A stretch of DNA of 64,000 nt from Saccharothrix saharensis (GCF_006716745.1 NZ_VFPP01000001.1:3286001-3350000); one strand, 5' to 3'. Numbered from the stretch's first letter, positions 52,463 to 63,289 are shown. Notes: a model not told the origin generated them from the letters alone. Numbers and translations are program-made.

Positions 52463-53431
52463 ATGTTCGCCGTCTACGCAGCCGAGCCGAGCCCGCAAGA
52501 CCCGATCGCCGCCCTGCGCGTGGGCGAACGACCGGATCCCGAGGTACCGGAGGGCTGGGTGAAGGTGGCCGTGAAAGCGGCGAGCCTGAACATGCACGAC
52601 CTGTGGACGCTGCGCGGCGTGGGCATCAAGCCGGAGCAGTTCCCGATGATCCTGGGGTGCGACGGCGCGGGCGTGCTGGAGGACGGCACGGAGGTCGTGC
52701 TGCACTCGGTGATCGGCGACCCGGACTGGTCCGGTGACGAGACGCTGGACCCGCGCCGCACGCTGCTCACCGAGAAGCACCAAGGCACGTTCGCCGACCA
52801 CGTCGTGGTCCCGAAGCGCAACGCGCTGCCCAAGCCCGCGGGGCTGAGCTTCGCCGAGGCGGCGTGCATGGGCACGGCGTGGCTGACCGCGTACCGGATG
52901 CTGTTCGTGAACTCGGGCCTGCGGCCGGGCCAGACGATGCTGGTGCAGGGCGCGTCCGGCGGCGTCTCGACCGCGTTGGTGCAACTGGGCCGCGCGGCGG
53001 GCTTCCGGGTGTGGGTGACCGGCCGCACCGAGGAGAAGCGGGCGCTGGCCGAGAGCCTGGGCGCGCACCAGGCGTTCGAGTCGGGCGCCCGGCTCCCCGA
53101 ACGGGTGGACGCGGTGTTCGAGACCGTCGGCAAGGCCACCTGGTCGCACTCGATGAAGGCGCTCAAGCCGGGCGGGACGCTGGTCATCTCCGGTGCGACC
53201 AGCGGTGACGCGTCGGCGGCCGAGCTGCCCCGGCTGTTCTTCCTCCAGTTGCGGGTCGTCGGCTCGACCATGGGCACGCGCGAGGAGCTGGGCGACCTGC
53301 TGTCGTTCTGCGACCTCACCGGCCTGCGCCCGCAGATCGGCGCCGAGCTGCCGTTCGAGCGGGTCGAGGAGGGCCTGCGCGCGATGCTCGACGGCGAGAC
53401 CGCCGGCAAGATCGTCTTCGCCCGCGGCTGA
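52463..53431 (+). CDS. zinc-independent alcohol dehydrogenase/quinone oxidoreductase (MDR family)
   Basis: The 322-residue protein has the MDR fold: LNMHDLWTLRGVG, GCDGAGVL, and the NAD(P) site MLVQGASGGVSTALVQLGRAAGF. Zinc ligands of alcohol dehydrogenases are not visible, indicating a quinone reductase-type enzyme. A TAAGTT element lies 6 bases before the ATG, so the message is leaderless. Confidence 0.9.
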   Translation: MFAVYAAEPSPQDPIAALRVGERPDPEVPEGWVKVAVKAASLNMHDLWTLRGVGIKPEQFPMILGCDGAGVLEDGTEVVLHSVIGDPDWSGDETLDPRRTLLTEKHQGTFADHVVVPKRNALPKPAGLSFAEAACMGTAWLTAYRMLFVNSGLRPGQTMLVQGASGGVSTALVQLGRAAGFRVWVTGRTEEKRALAESLGAHQAFESGARLPERVDAVFETVGKATWSHSMKALKPGGTLVISGATSGDASAAELPRLFFLQLRVVGSTMGTREELGDLLSFCDLTGLRPQIGAELPFERVEEGLRAMLDGETAGKIVFARG

Positions 53432-53552
53432 GCTTCGTCAATCCGTACGGCCGCACAAAAACCGCTCCCTCGAATGGTGCAATCGAACAAACCCGGTGGC
53501 AGTCGACCGGCGTACGGTTCGCCGCACACCAATCCACCGAGGGAGCTGGACG

Positions 53553-54986
53553 ATGACGGTGCAGGACGGATTCGGCCGGGGCAGCGGCGTGTTCCGCCGC
53601 AAGCCGATCGAGCAGATCAGTGACGAGAAGACAGCGCTGACCCGGACGCTGGGGCTGTGGCAGCTCACCGCGATCGGCATCGGCGGCATCATCGGCGCGG
53701 GCATCTTCTCGCTGGCCGGGGCCGTGGCCAACAAGACCGCGGGCCCGGCCGTGCTGATCTCGTTCCTCGTCGCGGGCATCGCCAGCGCCGCCGCCGCGTT
53801 CTCCTACGCGGAGTTCGCCGGCCTGATCCCCAGGGCGGGCTCGGCCTACACCTACGGCTACGCCGTGCTCGGCGAGATCGTCGGCTGGTTCATCGGCTGG
53901 GACCTGCTGCTGGAGTACACCGCGATCGTGGCCGTGGTGGCGATCGGCATCAGCGGCTACTTCAACGAGCTGCTGAACCTGCTCGGCCTCGACCTGCCGG
54001 TGTGGATGCTCGGCGCGCCCGGCACCGAGACCGGTGACGTCGCGGCGGGCAGCTACAAGGTCAACCTGTTCGCCGTGCTGCTGTGCCTGCTGATCGCGTT
54101 CGTGCTCAACATGGGCATGAAGAACGCGGCCCGCTTCGAGACGACCCTGGTGTACCTGAAGGTCGCCGTGGTGCTGCTGGTGATCGTCGTCGGCGCGTTC
54201 CACATCAACACCGACAACTACAACCCGTTCTTCCCGTTCGGCATCTCCGGTGCGCTGACCGGCGCGGCCACGGTGTTCTTCGCGGTGTTCGGCTACGACG
54301 CCATGAGCACGGCCGCCGAGGAGTCCAAGGACTCCCAGAAGCACATGCCGAAGGCGATCATCTACTCGCTGGCCGTCTCGATGGTGCTGTACGTGCTGGC
54401 CTGCCTCGTGCTGACCGGCATGGTCAACTACAAGGACGTGGACGCGGAGAGCGCGTTCGCCTCGGCGTTCGCGGACATCGGACTGCCGGCGCTGGGCATC
54501 ATCATCTCCGTCGGCGCGGTGCTGGGCATCACGACGGTGCTGTTCACGTTCCTGATGGGCGCGGCGCGGGTCGGCTACTCGATGTCGCGCGACGGCCTGC
54601 TGCCGAAGTGGTTCGCCAAGACCCACCCGGTCAAGCACGTGCCGACGCGCACCACGTGGGTGCTCGGCGTCGCCTCCGCCGTCATCGCAGGCTTCCTGCC
54701 CATCGCCGAGGCCGCCGAGCTGACCAACATCGGCATCCTGCTGGCGTTCGTGGTGGTCTGCGTCGCGGTGATCGTGCTGCGGTACAAGCAGCCGGACCTG
54801 CCGCGCACGTTCAAGACGCCCGGCATGCCGGTCGTGCCGATCATCGGCGTGGTGTTCTCGCTGTGGCTGATCACGTTCCTGGCCCCGGAGACCTGGCTGC
54901 GCTTCGGCATGTGGTTCCTCATCGGACTGGTCGTGTACTTCGCCTACAGCAAGCGGAAGTCAGTCCTCAACAACACCGAGGACTGA
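53553..54986 (+). CDS. APC-superfamily amino acid permease
   Basis: The 477-residue protein has twelve hydrophobic segments and APC signatures: GLWQLTAIGIGGIIGAGIFSLAG, the helix-3 motif AGLIPRAGSAYTYGY, and GYDAMSTAAEESKD. It resembles YfnA/CAT-type cationic or branched amino acid permeases. A GGGAG Shine-Dalgarno precedes the ATG. The 121-base gap before it contains CCGTACGG and CGGCGTACGG, a pair of near-palindromes that may be promoter-related. Its end overlaps the DUF885 gene by 27 bases, convergently. Confidence 0.93.
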   Translation: MTVQDGFGRGSGVFRRKPIEQISDEKTALTRTLGLWQLTAIGIGGIIGAGIFSLAGAVANKTAGPAVLISFLVAGIASAAAAFSYAEFAGLIPRAGSAYTYGYAVLGEIVGWFIGWDLLLEYTAIVAVVAIGISGYFNELLNLLGLDLPVWMLGAPGTETGDVAAGSYKVNLFAVLLCLLIAFVLNMGMKNAARFETTLVYLKVAVVLLVIVVGAFHINTDNYNPFFPFGISGALTGAATVFFAVFGYDAMSTAAEESKDSQKHMPKAIIYSLAVSMVLYVLACLVLTGMVNYKDVDAESAFASAFADIGLPALGIIISVGAVLGITTVLFTFLMGAARVGYSMSRDGLLPKWFAKTHPVKHVPTRTTWVLGVASAVIAGFLPIAEAAELTNIGILLAFVVVCVAVIVLRYKQPDLPRTFKTPGMPVVPIIGVVFSLWLITFLAPETWLRFGMWFLIGLVVYFAYSKRKSVLNNTED

Positions 54987-56600
54987 GCCGCACCACCCGT
55001 CGACCACGTCGGCGAGCACGGCCATCGGCAACGGCCCGCCGCCGAGCACGAGGTCGTGGAACGCCCTGATGTCGAAGCGGTCGCCCAGCCTCCGCTCCGC
55101 CTCGCCGCGCAGGCGCTGGATCTCCAGCCGCCCCACCATGTAGGACAGCGCCTGCGCGGGGTTCTCGATGTACCGGTCGACCTCGGAGAAGATGTCGACG
55201 TCCGGCATGACGGCGTTGGCGCGCAGGTAGTCCACGGCCTGCCGGCGGGTCCAGCGCATCGCGTGCAGCCCGGTGTCGACCACCAGGCGCGCGGCGCGCA
55301 GCGAGTCGCCGGACAGCATGCCCAGCCGGGCGAGGTCGTCGCTGTAGAGGCCCATCTCGTCGGCCAACCGCTCGGTGTAGAGGGCCCAGCCCTCCAGGTA
55401 GGCCTCGATGGACGCGAACCGGCGCAGCAGCGGCAGGTCGTCGAGCCGCTGGGCCAGCGAGATCTGGAAGTGGTGGCCCGGCACGCCCTCGTGGAACGCG
55501 GTCGACTCGGCGCTGAACCGCTCGCGCAGCTCGGACCGGTGGGTGTTGACGTAGTAGGTGCCCGGCCGGGAACCGTCCATCGCCGGGTCGACGTAGTAGG
55601 CCAGCGGCGCGGTCGGCGCCTCCGCCTCGGGCACCGCCTCGACCTCGCACCGGGCCCGCGGCACCGTGCCGAACCACTCCCCCGCGACCTGTTCGGCGCG
55701 GGCGATCGTCGCCGCCGCCACCGCCACCATGTCCTCGGGGTTGGTCCAGCGCAGTTCCGGGTCGCCGAGCAGGCGGGCGCGCACGCCGGCGGCCGACATC
55801 GGGCCGAACACCCGGCCGCCGATCTCCTCGTACTCCCGGTCCAGCTCCTCGACCAGCGCCAGGCCGATCCGGTGCAGCTCCTCGGGCGTGTGGCCGGTCG
55901 TGGTGTACGTGCGGACCAGGTCCGCGTAGATCAGGTCGCCGTCGGGCAGCCAGCACAGGCCGGGCCGGTCCTCGCCGCGGCCGCGGCCGACCACCTCGGC
56001 GCGCAGGAAGTCGCGGTAGCGGGTGACGGCCGGCCGCACGGTCTCGTGCAGCAGCCGGGCGCACACCGCGGCGAACGGGGTGTCGCGCAGCGGAACGCCC
56101 AGCGGGTCGTCGGCCTCGGCGAGGTAGCGGTCGAGGCGGTGGACGGCGGCTTCCACCAGGTGCCGCAGCGGGCGGCGCACCGTGTCCCGCTGTCTTCGGG
56201 TGAGCGCGTCCAGGTAGCCGGGCAGCGCGGACAGCCGGGTCAGGTACGCCTTGCGCGCCTCGTCGTCCGACGGCCGCACCAGCGGTAACGCCGCCAGCAG
56301 CACCGCGAGCGGCGCGGTGAGGCCTTCGGCGTGGGTGTGCTCGACGAGGTGCGCGTCCAGCCGGTGCACCAGCCCCCACGCCTGCTCCACGACCACCGCA
56401 CGCGTCACCGGGTCGTCATCCCCGCCACGCGCGCGCCGCGCGATGTCCCCGGCACGGGAGCGCAGCACGCGTTCGGCGTCCGCGCTGGGGTCCGGCAGCC
56501 GGTTGTCCCAGCCGGGGATTCCCAGCAACGTCGCCATGACGGGATCGGCGTCCAGGACCAGGGTCAACATCTCGTCGGCGAGTTCGCGCGCGGTGGTCAC
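54960..56600 (-). CDS. DUF885 family (putative metallopeptidase)
   Basis: The 546-residue protein belongs to DUF885. It has STAFHEGVPGHHFQISLAQRL, a zinc-type HExxxHH region, and LEGWALYTERLADEMGLYSDD, consistent with a gluzincin-like peptidase. No signal peptide is visible. GTG 56600 (VTTARELADEML) was chosen over an upstream start that would overlap the neighbour further. The substrate is unknown. Confidence 0.88.
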   Translation of the reverse strand: MTTARELADEMLTLVLDADPVMATLLGIPGWDNRLPDPSADAERVLRSRAGDIARRARGGDDDPVTRAVVVEQAWGLVHRLDAHLVEHTHAEGLTAPLAVLLAALPLVRPSDDEARKAYLTRLSALPGYLDALTRRQRDTVRRPLRHLVEAAVHRLDRYLAEADDPLGVPLRDTPFAAVCARLLHETVRPAVTRYRDFLRAEVVGRGRGEDRPGLCWLPDGDLIYADLVRTYTTTGHTPEELHRIGLALVEELDREYEEIGGRVFGPMSAAGVRARLLGDPELRWTNPEDMVAVAAATIARAEQVAGEWFGTVPRARCEVEAVPEAEAPTAPLAYYVDPAMDGSRPGTYYVNTHRSELRERFSAESTAFHEGVPGHHFQISLAQRLDDLPLLRRFASIEAYLEGWALYTERLADEMGLYSDDLARLGMLSGDSLRAARLVVDTGLHAMRWTRRQAVDYLRANAVMPDVDIFSEVDRYIENPAQALSYMVGRLEIQRLRGEAERRLGDRFDIRAFHDLVLGGGPLPMAVLADVVDGWCGSVLGVVED

Positions 56601-56617
56601 GCCGACATTCTGTGGTG

Positions 56618-57655
56618 CTACACCGGGGAAATGCGCGTGATCGCGACGGAAAGGGCCTGGCGCGCCTCGGCGACCAACCGGGCCACCACCTCGGCCGCCG
56701 GGGCCGGTCGGACCAACGCGTACGTCTGCCCGGCCCACAACGACATCAGCTCCGGGTCGCCGGTCGCGCGCACCGGCTTGGTCAGGTGGTGCACCTCCGG
56801 GTACGCGGCGGGCGCCCGATCCTGGTTCTCCACCAGGAACCGGTTCACCAGGCCGCGCGCCGGACGTCCGCTGAACGCCCTGGTCAGCGCTGTGCGACGG
56901 GTGCCCTCCGCGAGGGCTTGGCGGTGCGCGGCGGACGTGCCCGCCTCCGGCGTGGCCAGGAACGCGGTGCCGAGCTGCGCCGCGACCGCGCCCGCGGTGA
57001 TCACGGCGGCCACGTCCGCGCCGTGCACCAGCCCGCCGGTCGCGATCAGCGGCAGGTCCACCTTCGCGCGCACCAGCCGCAACGCGGCCAGCACACCGTA
57101 CAGCTCACCGCCGCCGGGCGAGACGCCGTCGTCGGCGAACGTGCCGCGGTGGCCGCCCGCGTCGCTGCCCTGCACGCACAGCGCGTCCGCGCCGACCTGG
57201 GCCGCCTGCGCGGCTTCCTGCGGCGTCGTGACCGTGACGACGACCGTGGCGCCGGCCGCGTGCAGCCGGTGCACGTCCTCGGGGTTGGGCAGGCCGAACG
57301 TGAACGAGACCACCGGAACGCGCAGCGCCATCACGAGTTCCAGCTTGGCCGCGTAGGAGTCGTCGTCCCAGCGCGGCTCGCCCGGCTCGGTCGGGGACTG
57401 CGCCGCGACGCGCTCGCGGTAGCCGGACAGGTCGGTGGTGGAGCGGGGACCGGGGACGAACAGGTTCACGCCGAACGGCCGGTCGGTCAGCGCGGTCGTC
57501 GCGGTGATCCGCTCGGCGAGCGCCTCGACGGACAGGTAGCCGGCCGCCAGGAAGCCGAGGCCGCCCGCCCGGCCGACCTCGGCCACGAGCGCGGGTGTGG
57601 ACGCGCCACCGGCCATCGGCGCGGCGATGACGGGCACTTCGAGTCGGTCCAGCAT
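56618..57655 (-). CDS. nitronate monooxygenase (NPD family)
   Basis: The 345-residue FMN protein has a TIM-barrel with PVIAAPMAGGASTPALVAEV, the substrate region TFGLPNPEDV, ALCVQGSDAGGHRG with the His of class II NMOs, and the phosphate-binding GGLVHGADVAAVITAGAVAAQLGTAFL. It oxidises alkyl nitronates or acts as a related flavin oxidase. It precedes DUF885 by 17 bases. Confidence 0.92.
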   Translation of the reverse strand: MLDRLEVPVIAAPMAGGASTPALVAEVGRAGGLGFLAAGYLSVEALAERITATTALTDRPFGVNLFVPGPRSTTDLSGYRERVAAQSPTEPGEPRWDDDSYAAKLELVMALRVPVVSFTFGLPNPEDVHRLHAAGATVVVTVTTPQEAAQAAQVGADALCVQGSDAGGHRGTFADDGVSPGGGELYGVLAALRLVRAKVDLPLIATGGLVHGADVAAVITAGAVAAQLGTAFLATPEAGTSAAHRQALAEGTRRTALTRAFSGRPARGLVNRFLVENQDRAPAAYPEVHHLTKPVRATGDPELMSLWAGQTYALVRPAPAAEVVARLVAEARQALSVAITRISPV

Positions 57656-57690
57656 GGCGCGACCCTAACCCGCGCGACCGCCGGACGGCG

Positions 57691-57798
57691 TGTTCCGAAC
57701 GCTGAACCCGGGTGTTCCCGACGTACGACACACGCGTCCCGAACGGAGGACTCTCACGGGAGTCCTCCGTTCGGGAGCGGTGTGTCGTGCGATCGGGC
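57691..57798. repeat. repeat family site C with a 17-base perfect hairpin
   Basis: Units at 57691-57712 (GAACCC tail), 57713-57736 (GACACACGCG tail) and 57737-57758 (GACTCTC tail) are followed by inverted units 57759-57780 and 57781-57798. The inner arms 57737-57753 and 57760-57776 pair perfectly over 17 bases with a 6-base loop. The element begins one base before the chitinase stop codon and lies ahead of the nitronate monooxygenase gene. Confidence 0.9.
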
Positions 57799-59283
57799 TT
57801 ACGGCAGCGTGTCCAGGTGCGGTGCGACCGTGTTGGCGAACTGCCAGCTGTTGGACGCGTCCCAGTTGATCGACCAGGTCATCGCGCCGCGGATGCCGGG
57901 CCAGGTCTGCGCCGGCTTGAACGAGCCGCAGTTCGTGCCCTTGGCCAGGCAGTCGAGCGCCCGGTTCACGTTGGCGGGCGACTGGTAGCCGCCGCCCGCG
58001 CCCGACGGCGAGGCGGGCAGGCCCAGGCCGACCTGGTCGGGGCGCAGGCCGTTCTGCAACTGGATGCAGGCCAGCGCGACCAGGAAGTCCACCGTGCCCT
58101 GGGCGTAGACCTTCTGGTCGCAGCCGAGCATCGTGCCGGAGTTGTAGTACTGCATGTTGACGACGGTGAGGATGTCCTTCACGGCCAGCGCCAGCTTGAA
58201 GTACTCCTGGCCGGTGGACTGCATGTCGATGGTCTGCGGCGCCATCGCGATCACCTTGCCGCCGCCCGCGTGGATCGCGCGCAGCGCCTGCGCCATGTAA
58301 GTGGCGTTGACGCCGTTCTCCAGGTCGATGTCCACGCCGTCGAACCCGTAGTTCGCGATCAGGGACTTCACGCTGTTGGCGAAGTTGGTCGCGGCGGTGG
58401 AGTTGCCGACGCTGATCGTGCCCTTCTCGCCGCCGACCGAGATGATCACCTTCTGGCCCCGGTTCTGCAGCGTGCGCACGTCGGCCTTGAACTGGGCGTC
58501 GGTGTAGCCGCCGAGCTTGCTCGACAGCGTCGGGTCGAGGGTGAACGCGACCGCGCCCGGCGTGGTGGTGGCGTCGGCGAACGCGACGGCCACGATGTCG
58601 TACGTGGTGGGCACGTCGGCGAGCTTGAGCAGGCGCGAGCCGTTGTCGAAGTTGTGCCAGTAGCCGGTGAGCGCGTGCTTGGGCAGCGTCGGGTTCGGGT
58701 TCCCGGTCGTGGTGGTGGTGGTCGTCGTCGTGGTGGTCGTGGTGGTCGTGGTGGTCGTCGTCGTGCTGGTGGTCGTGCTCGTCGGCGGCGTGCCGGGGCC
58801 GTCGAGGCTCACGTCGTCGGCGTAGAACGTCGGCTGGCCGTACCAGCCGTGCACGAAGATCGTGACGCTGGTGCTCGCGCCGGTGGTGAAGTCGATCGAG
58901 AGCTGGCTGAAGCCCGCCGAGCCCGGCGTCCAGGTGCTCTTGTCTCCGCTGCCGGTGCCGGTCACGCCGAGGTAGACGTAGGTCCCCTGGACCCACGCGG
59001 ACAGCTTGTAGGCGGTGTTGGCCTGCACGGGGATCGTCTGCGAGCAGCGCGCGTTGTCCTGACCCGCCGGGGTGCCCGCCATGGCGTGCGTGCCGCTGCG
59101 CTTGGTCGTGGTCGCCGCGGTGGCCGCGGCACTGCACGTCCACCCGCCCGTGCCGCCCTCGAACCCGGGGTTGGCGACCAGGTTGGCGGCCGACGCGCTG
59201 CCCACGACCACCAGGGTCAGGCCCGCGATGGCCAGCACACCCGCCAGCACCGCGCCCAGTGCGCGTCTCGTCCTCGAAACCAC
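57799..59283 (-). CDS. secreted GH18 chitinase with N-terminal CBM
   Basis: The 494-residue protein has a signal peptide (ALGAVLAGVLAIAGLTLVVV ... GSASA), a carbohydrate-binding module of about 130 residues (LVANPGFEGGTGGWTCSAAA ... FYADDVSLDG), a long Thr linker, and a GH18 domain. The catalytic DxxDxDxE motif is in FDGVDIDLEN, with ALTGYWHNFDNGS and WSINWDASNSWQF at the ends of the barrel. It degrades chitin outside the cell. GTG 59283 has GGAGG 5 bases upstream. A DasR-type operator lies 63 bases upstream. Confidence 0.95.
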   Translation of the reverse strand: MVSRTRRALGAVLAGVLAIAGLTLVVVGSASAANLVANPGFEGGTGGWTCSAAATAATTTKRSGTHAMAGTPAGQDNARCSQTIPVQANTAYKLSAWVQGTYVYLGVTGTGSGDKSTWTPGSAGFSQLSIDFTTGASTSVTIFVHGWYGQPTFYADDVSLDGPGTPPTSTTTSTTTTTTTTTTTTTTTTTTTTGNPNPTLPKHALTGYWHNFDNGSRLLKLADVPTTYDIVAVAFADATTTPGAVAFTLDPTLSSKLGGYTDAQFKADVRTLQNRGQKVIISVGGEKGTISVGNSTAATNFANSVKSLIANYGFDGVDIDLENGVNATYMAQALRAIHAGGGKVIAMAPQTIDMQSTGQEYFKLALAVKDILTVVNMQYYNSGTMLGCDQKVYAQGTVDFLVALACIQLQNGLRPDQVGLGLPASPSGAGGGYQSPANVNRALDCLAKGTNCGSFKPAQTWPGIRGAMTWSINWDASNSWQFANTVAPHLDTLP

Positions 59284-59345
59284 GTCCACCTCCACGTTCT
59301 CGTCGGCGGCCAAAGCCCAGCGCAGGTGAGGTGGGCCACTCGAAA

Positions 59346-59361
59346 AATGGACTAGACCACT
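59346..59361. promoter_or_regulatory. DasR-responsive element (dre) upstream of the chitinase
   Basis: On the minus strand AGTGGTCTAGTCCATT differs at only one core position from the known dre consensus A(n)TGGTCTAGACCA(n)T. It lies between the chitinase start (59283) and the divergent HD gene (59378). DasR represses chitinolytic genes until N-acetylglucosamine-derived phosphates appear. Confidence 0.85.
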
Positions 59362-59377
59362 GGGGGTTGTCAAGGGT

Positions 59378-59818
59378 GTGAACAATGATCCGATGACGTT
59401 CACCGTTGATGACGCGATCCGGATCGCGCGGGCCGCCCACGACGGGCAGGTCGACAAGTCCGGCCAGCCCTACATCGGCCACCCGCTGCGGGTGATGGGC
59501 CGGGTGTCCGGCGAGCACGCGCGCATGGCGGCCGTGCTGCACGACGTCGTCGAGGACACCTCCGTCACCGCCGACGACCTGCTCGCCGCCGGGTGCCCGC
59601 CGGAGGTGGTCGCGACCGTCCTGGTGCTGACCCACCGTGACGGCGAGGCGCAGGAGGACTACCTCGCGCGGGTGCTGGCCGACCCGGTCGCGGTGGCCGT
59701 GAAGCGGGCCGACATCGCCGACAACACCTCACCGCCGCGACTGGCCCTCCTCGACACCGCCACCCAGGACCGACTGCGCGCGAAGTACTCCCGGGCACTG
59801 GACGTCCTAGGCCGGTGA
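59378..59818 (+). CDS. HD-domain protein related to SpoT/MESH1 hydrolases
   Basis: The 146-residue protein has the SpoT-type hydrolase layout: IARAAHDGQVDKSGQPYIGHPLRV, the HD pair in MAAVLHDVVEDTSV and VKRADIADNTSPPRL. These positions bind Mn2+ in (p)ppGpp hydrolases, so a small alarmone hydrolase role is plausible. GTG 59378 with AAGG upstream was chosen over ATG 59393. Confidence 0.82.
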   Translation: MNNDPMTFTVDDAIRIARAAHDGQVDKSGQPYIGHPLRVMGRVSGEHARMAAVLHDVVEDTSVTADDLLAAGCPPEVVATVLVLTHRDGEAQEDYLARVLADPVAVAVKRADIADNTSPPRLALLDTATQDRLRAKYSRALDVLGR

Positions 59819-59938
59819 CGCGGCCTTCACGCCCTCGTGACACTTGCGGCGGAGATCACGTCATATTTGGTCGCGCAAGCCCCTGACGTGCGGCATCATT
59901 GTAGGTGAACCGATACAGATGGACGACCGAAAGGCGAC
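59819..59938. other. intergenic region before a small gene
   Basis: The 120 bases between the HD gene and the small gene at 59939 are less GC-rich around 59860-59925. A promoter for the small gene is expected here. The Shine-Dalgarno-like GAAAGG lies near 59930. I see no further gene. Confidence 0.5.
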
Positions 59939-60160
59939 ATGACCACCCTTCTGGAGACCGTTCGCACGTACTTCGCCACCCGGCGGCAGATCCGCAAGCG
60001 GGAAGCGGACCTGAACCGCGAGTTGGCCGCCTACGACACCCCGAGCGCCCGGATGGACATGGAAGCCATCCTCGCCCGGCACTCCAGCCACGAGGCTCGC
60101 GAGATCGAGGCGATCCTCCGCCGCCAGGCGCTGAGCACCACTCTGCGCAACCACGGCTGA
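59939..60160 (+). CDS. 73-residue conserved small protein
   Basis: The product is a mainly helical, charged protein (TLLETVRTYFATRRQIRKRE and MDMEAILARHSSHEAREIEA). Similar small proteins occur in other actinomycetes as I recall. No domain or membrane segment is visible. GAAAGG precedes the ATG and an intrinsic terminator follows, supporting a real single-gene transcript. Confidence 0.75.
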   Translation: MTTLLETVRTYFATRRQIRKREADLNRELAAYDTPSARMDMEAILARHSSHEAREIEAILRRQALSTTLRNHG

Positions 60161-60177
60161 TCCGCCGCACCCTTGTG

Positions 60178-60217
60178 AGGGCCTTCAGGACAGGGGCGTC
60201 CTGGGGGCCCTTTCGTC
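60178..60217 (+). terminator. rho-independent terminator between convergent genes
   Basis: AGGGCC (60178-60183) and CAGGAC (60186-60191) pair with GTCCTG (60198-60203) and GGCCCT (60206-60211), with a TT/GG internal mismatch. TTTCGT follows. It lies between the 73-residue gene and the convergent Uma2 gene. Confidence 0.75.
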
Positions 60218-60788
60218 ATTCCGACTCGCCATCCCACAGCGTGCCGAGCAGCTCGGCCGGCACGACCCGCACCGGGAACGGCAGCGTCGCGTCGAACGGC
60301 TTCTCCCCCTGCACCTCGGCCACCTGCCGGTAGCAGCCCTCGGGGTCGAGCTCGAACGCCGCCAGCACGGGTTCCTGCGGATCGATCACCCAGTAGCTGA
60401 TCACACCCATCCGCTCGTACGCGTTCTTCTTGATGGTGAGATCGCGAATACCCGTGCTCGGTGAGAGCACTTCCACTGCCAGCAACGGGGCGACGGGCAA
60501 CAACTTTTCGGTGAAGTCGGCGTGACGACCGACGAGCAAGTCCGGTTGCAACTCGGTCTTTCCGCTCGGCTGCACGGCGAAGGGTGCCGGCAACACGGCG
60601 AGATCCTCCGGGCAGCTCGCATCCAGCAACGCGCCGAGCTTCAGCACGATCTTCTGATGCCGGTACCCCGGTGCCGGGCTCACGAGCAGGTGCCCGTCGA
60701 CGAGTTCGTAACGGCGTCCGTCATCAGGCATGCCCTCCAGGTCCTCGACCGTGTAGGAGCTGCCTTCGTGTTCGACCATGACGGTCAT
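60216..60788 (-). CDS. Uma2-family (DUF820) endonuclease-like protein
   Basis: The 190-residue protein has the PD-(D/E)XK-type Uma2 domain: YELVDGHLLVSPAP, then LQPDLLVGRHADF with the Asp, LAVEVLSPSTGIRD with the ExxS and LTIKKNAYERMGV with the Lys. Biological roles of these proteins are unknown. GAGGAGGGG precedes ATG 60788. Confidence 0.88.
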   Translation of the reverse strand: MTVMVEHEGSSYTVEDLEGMPDDGRRYELVDGHLLVSPAPGYRHQKIVLKLGALLDASCPEDLAVLPAPFAVQPSGKTELQPDLLVGRHADFTEKLLPVAPLLAVEVLSPSTGIRDLTIKKNAYERMGVISYWVIDPQEPVLAAFELDPEGCYRQVAEVQGEKPFDATLPFPVRVVPAELLGTLWDGESE

Positions 60789-60846
60789 GGTCCCCTCCTC
60801 CCGGTTGGTGCGCCAACCATGGCGGAGAAAACTCCCGGAAACAGCG

Positions 60847-60891
60847 ATCCGCGCCGACCGGTCACCCGAAGATGTGCCGATCGGCGCGGAT
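60847..60891 (-). terminator. possible terminator after lepA
   Basis: ATCCGCGCCGA (60847-60857) and TCGGCGCGGAT (60881-60891) are perfect 11-base inverted arms with a 23-base loop. On the minus strand a few T residues follow at a distance. The lepA stop lies 14 bases upstream. A factor-independent terminator is only one possibility. Confidence 0.45.
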
Positions 60892-60904
60892 TTGGCCGGT
60901 GGTA

Positions 60905-62752
<1,848 letters not shown>

Positions 62753-62842
62753 TCAGGTTCCTCGCACACGAAGGACGGGGGATCGACCCATCTTCTCACG
62801 TCACGGCGTCGTGGCGTTCCGCGCGTACGTGACCGAGACCAT

Positions 62843-63289
62843 ATGCTCGCCGCCGTGCACGCGAACGGTGAAGACGCCCGCCCCGCGAAGGGCGCGGTGC
62901 GCGAGGTCCACACGGCCGCGGTGGCGGCCACCCTGGAGTACTCGCCCGACCTGGACGGCCTGGCCGACCCGGGCGAGGTGGTGTGGGCGTGGGTCCCCTT
63001 CGAGGAGGACCCGGGCCGCGGCAAGGACCGGCCGCTGCTGGTCGTCGGCCGCCACCGCCGGGCGCTGCTCGGCCTGATGCTGACCAGCAGGACCCCCGAC
63101 CGGCACGAGGTGAACGACTGCCTGGACCTGGGCTCTGGCCGCTGGGACCGCGACGGCCGGCGGTCCTACGTGCGGCTGGACCGGGTGTTCGAACTGAACG
63201 AGGACGACATCCGCCGGGAGGGCTCGGTGCTGGAGCCGGAGCGGTTCTCGCTGGTCGTTGCCGCGCTGCGGCGGCTCGGCTGGCGCTGA
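62843..63289 (+). CDS. PemK/MazF-like protein
   Basis: The 148-residue protein resembles the MazF/PemK fold: GEVVWAWVPFEEDPGRGKDRPLLVVGRHRRALLGLMLTSR. This matches the GxxxWxxxPxxxxxxxKxRP pattern with DRPLLVVG for the SH3-like barrel. No antitoxin gene is next to it, and in mycobacteria the lepA-adjacent homologue is conserved and not a typical module. Ribonuclease activity is unproven. The ATG at 62843 has no clear Shine-Dalgarno. Confidence 0.8.
   Translation: MLAAVHANGEDARPAKGAVREVHTAAVAATLEYSPDLDGLADPGEVVWAWVPFEEDPGRGKDRPLLVVGRHRRALLGLMLTSRTPDRHEVNDCLDLGSGRWDRDGRRSYVRLDRVFELNEDDIRREGSVLEPERFSLVVAALRRLGWR

Noticed and set aside
58684-58790. GTG/GTC-rich simple repeat
   Set aside because: It encodes the Thr-rich linker of the chitinase, a common feature of secreted glycosidases, and is not a CRISPR or microsatellite locus.
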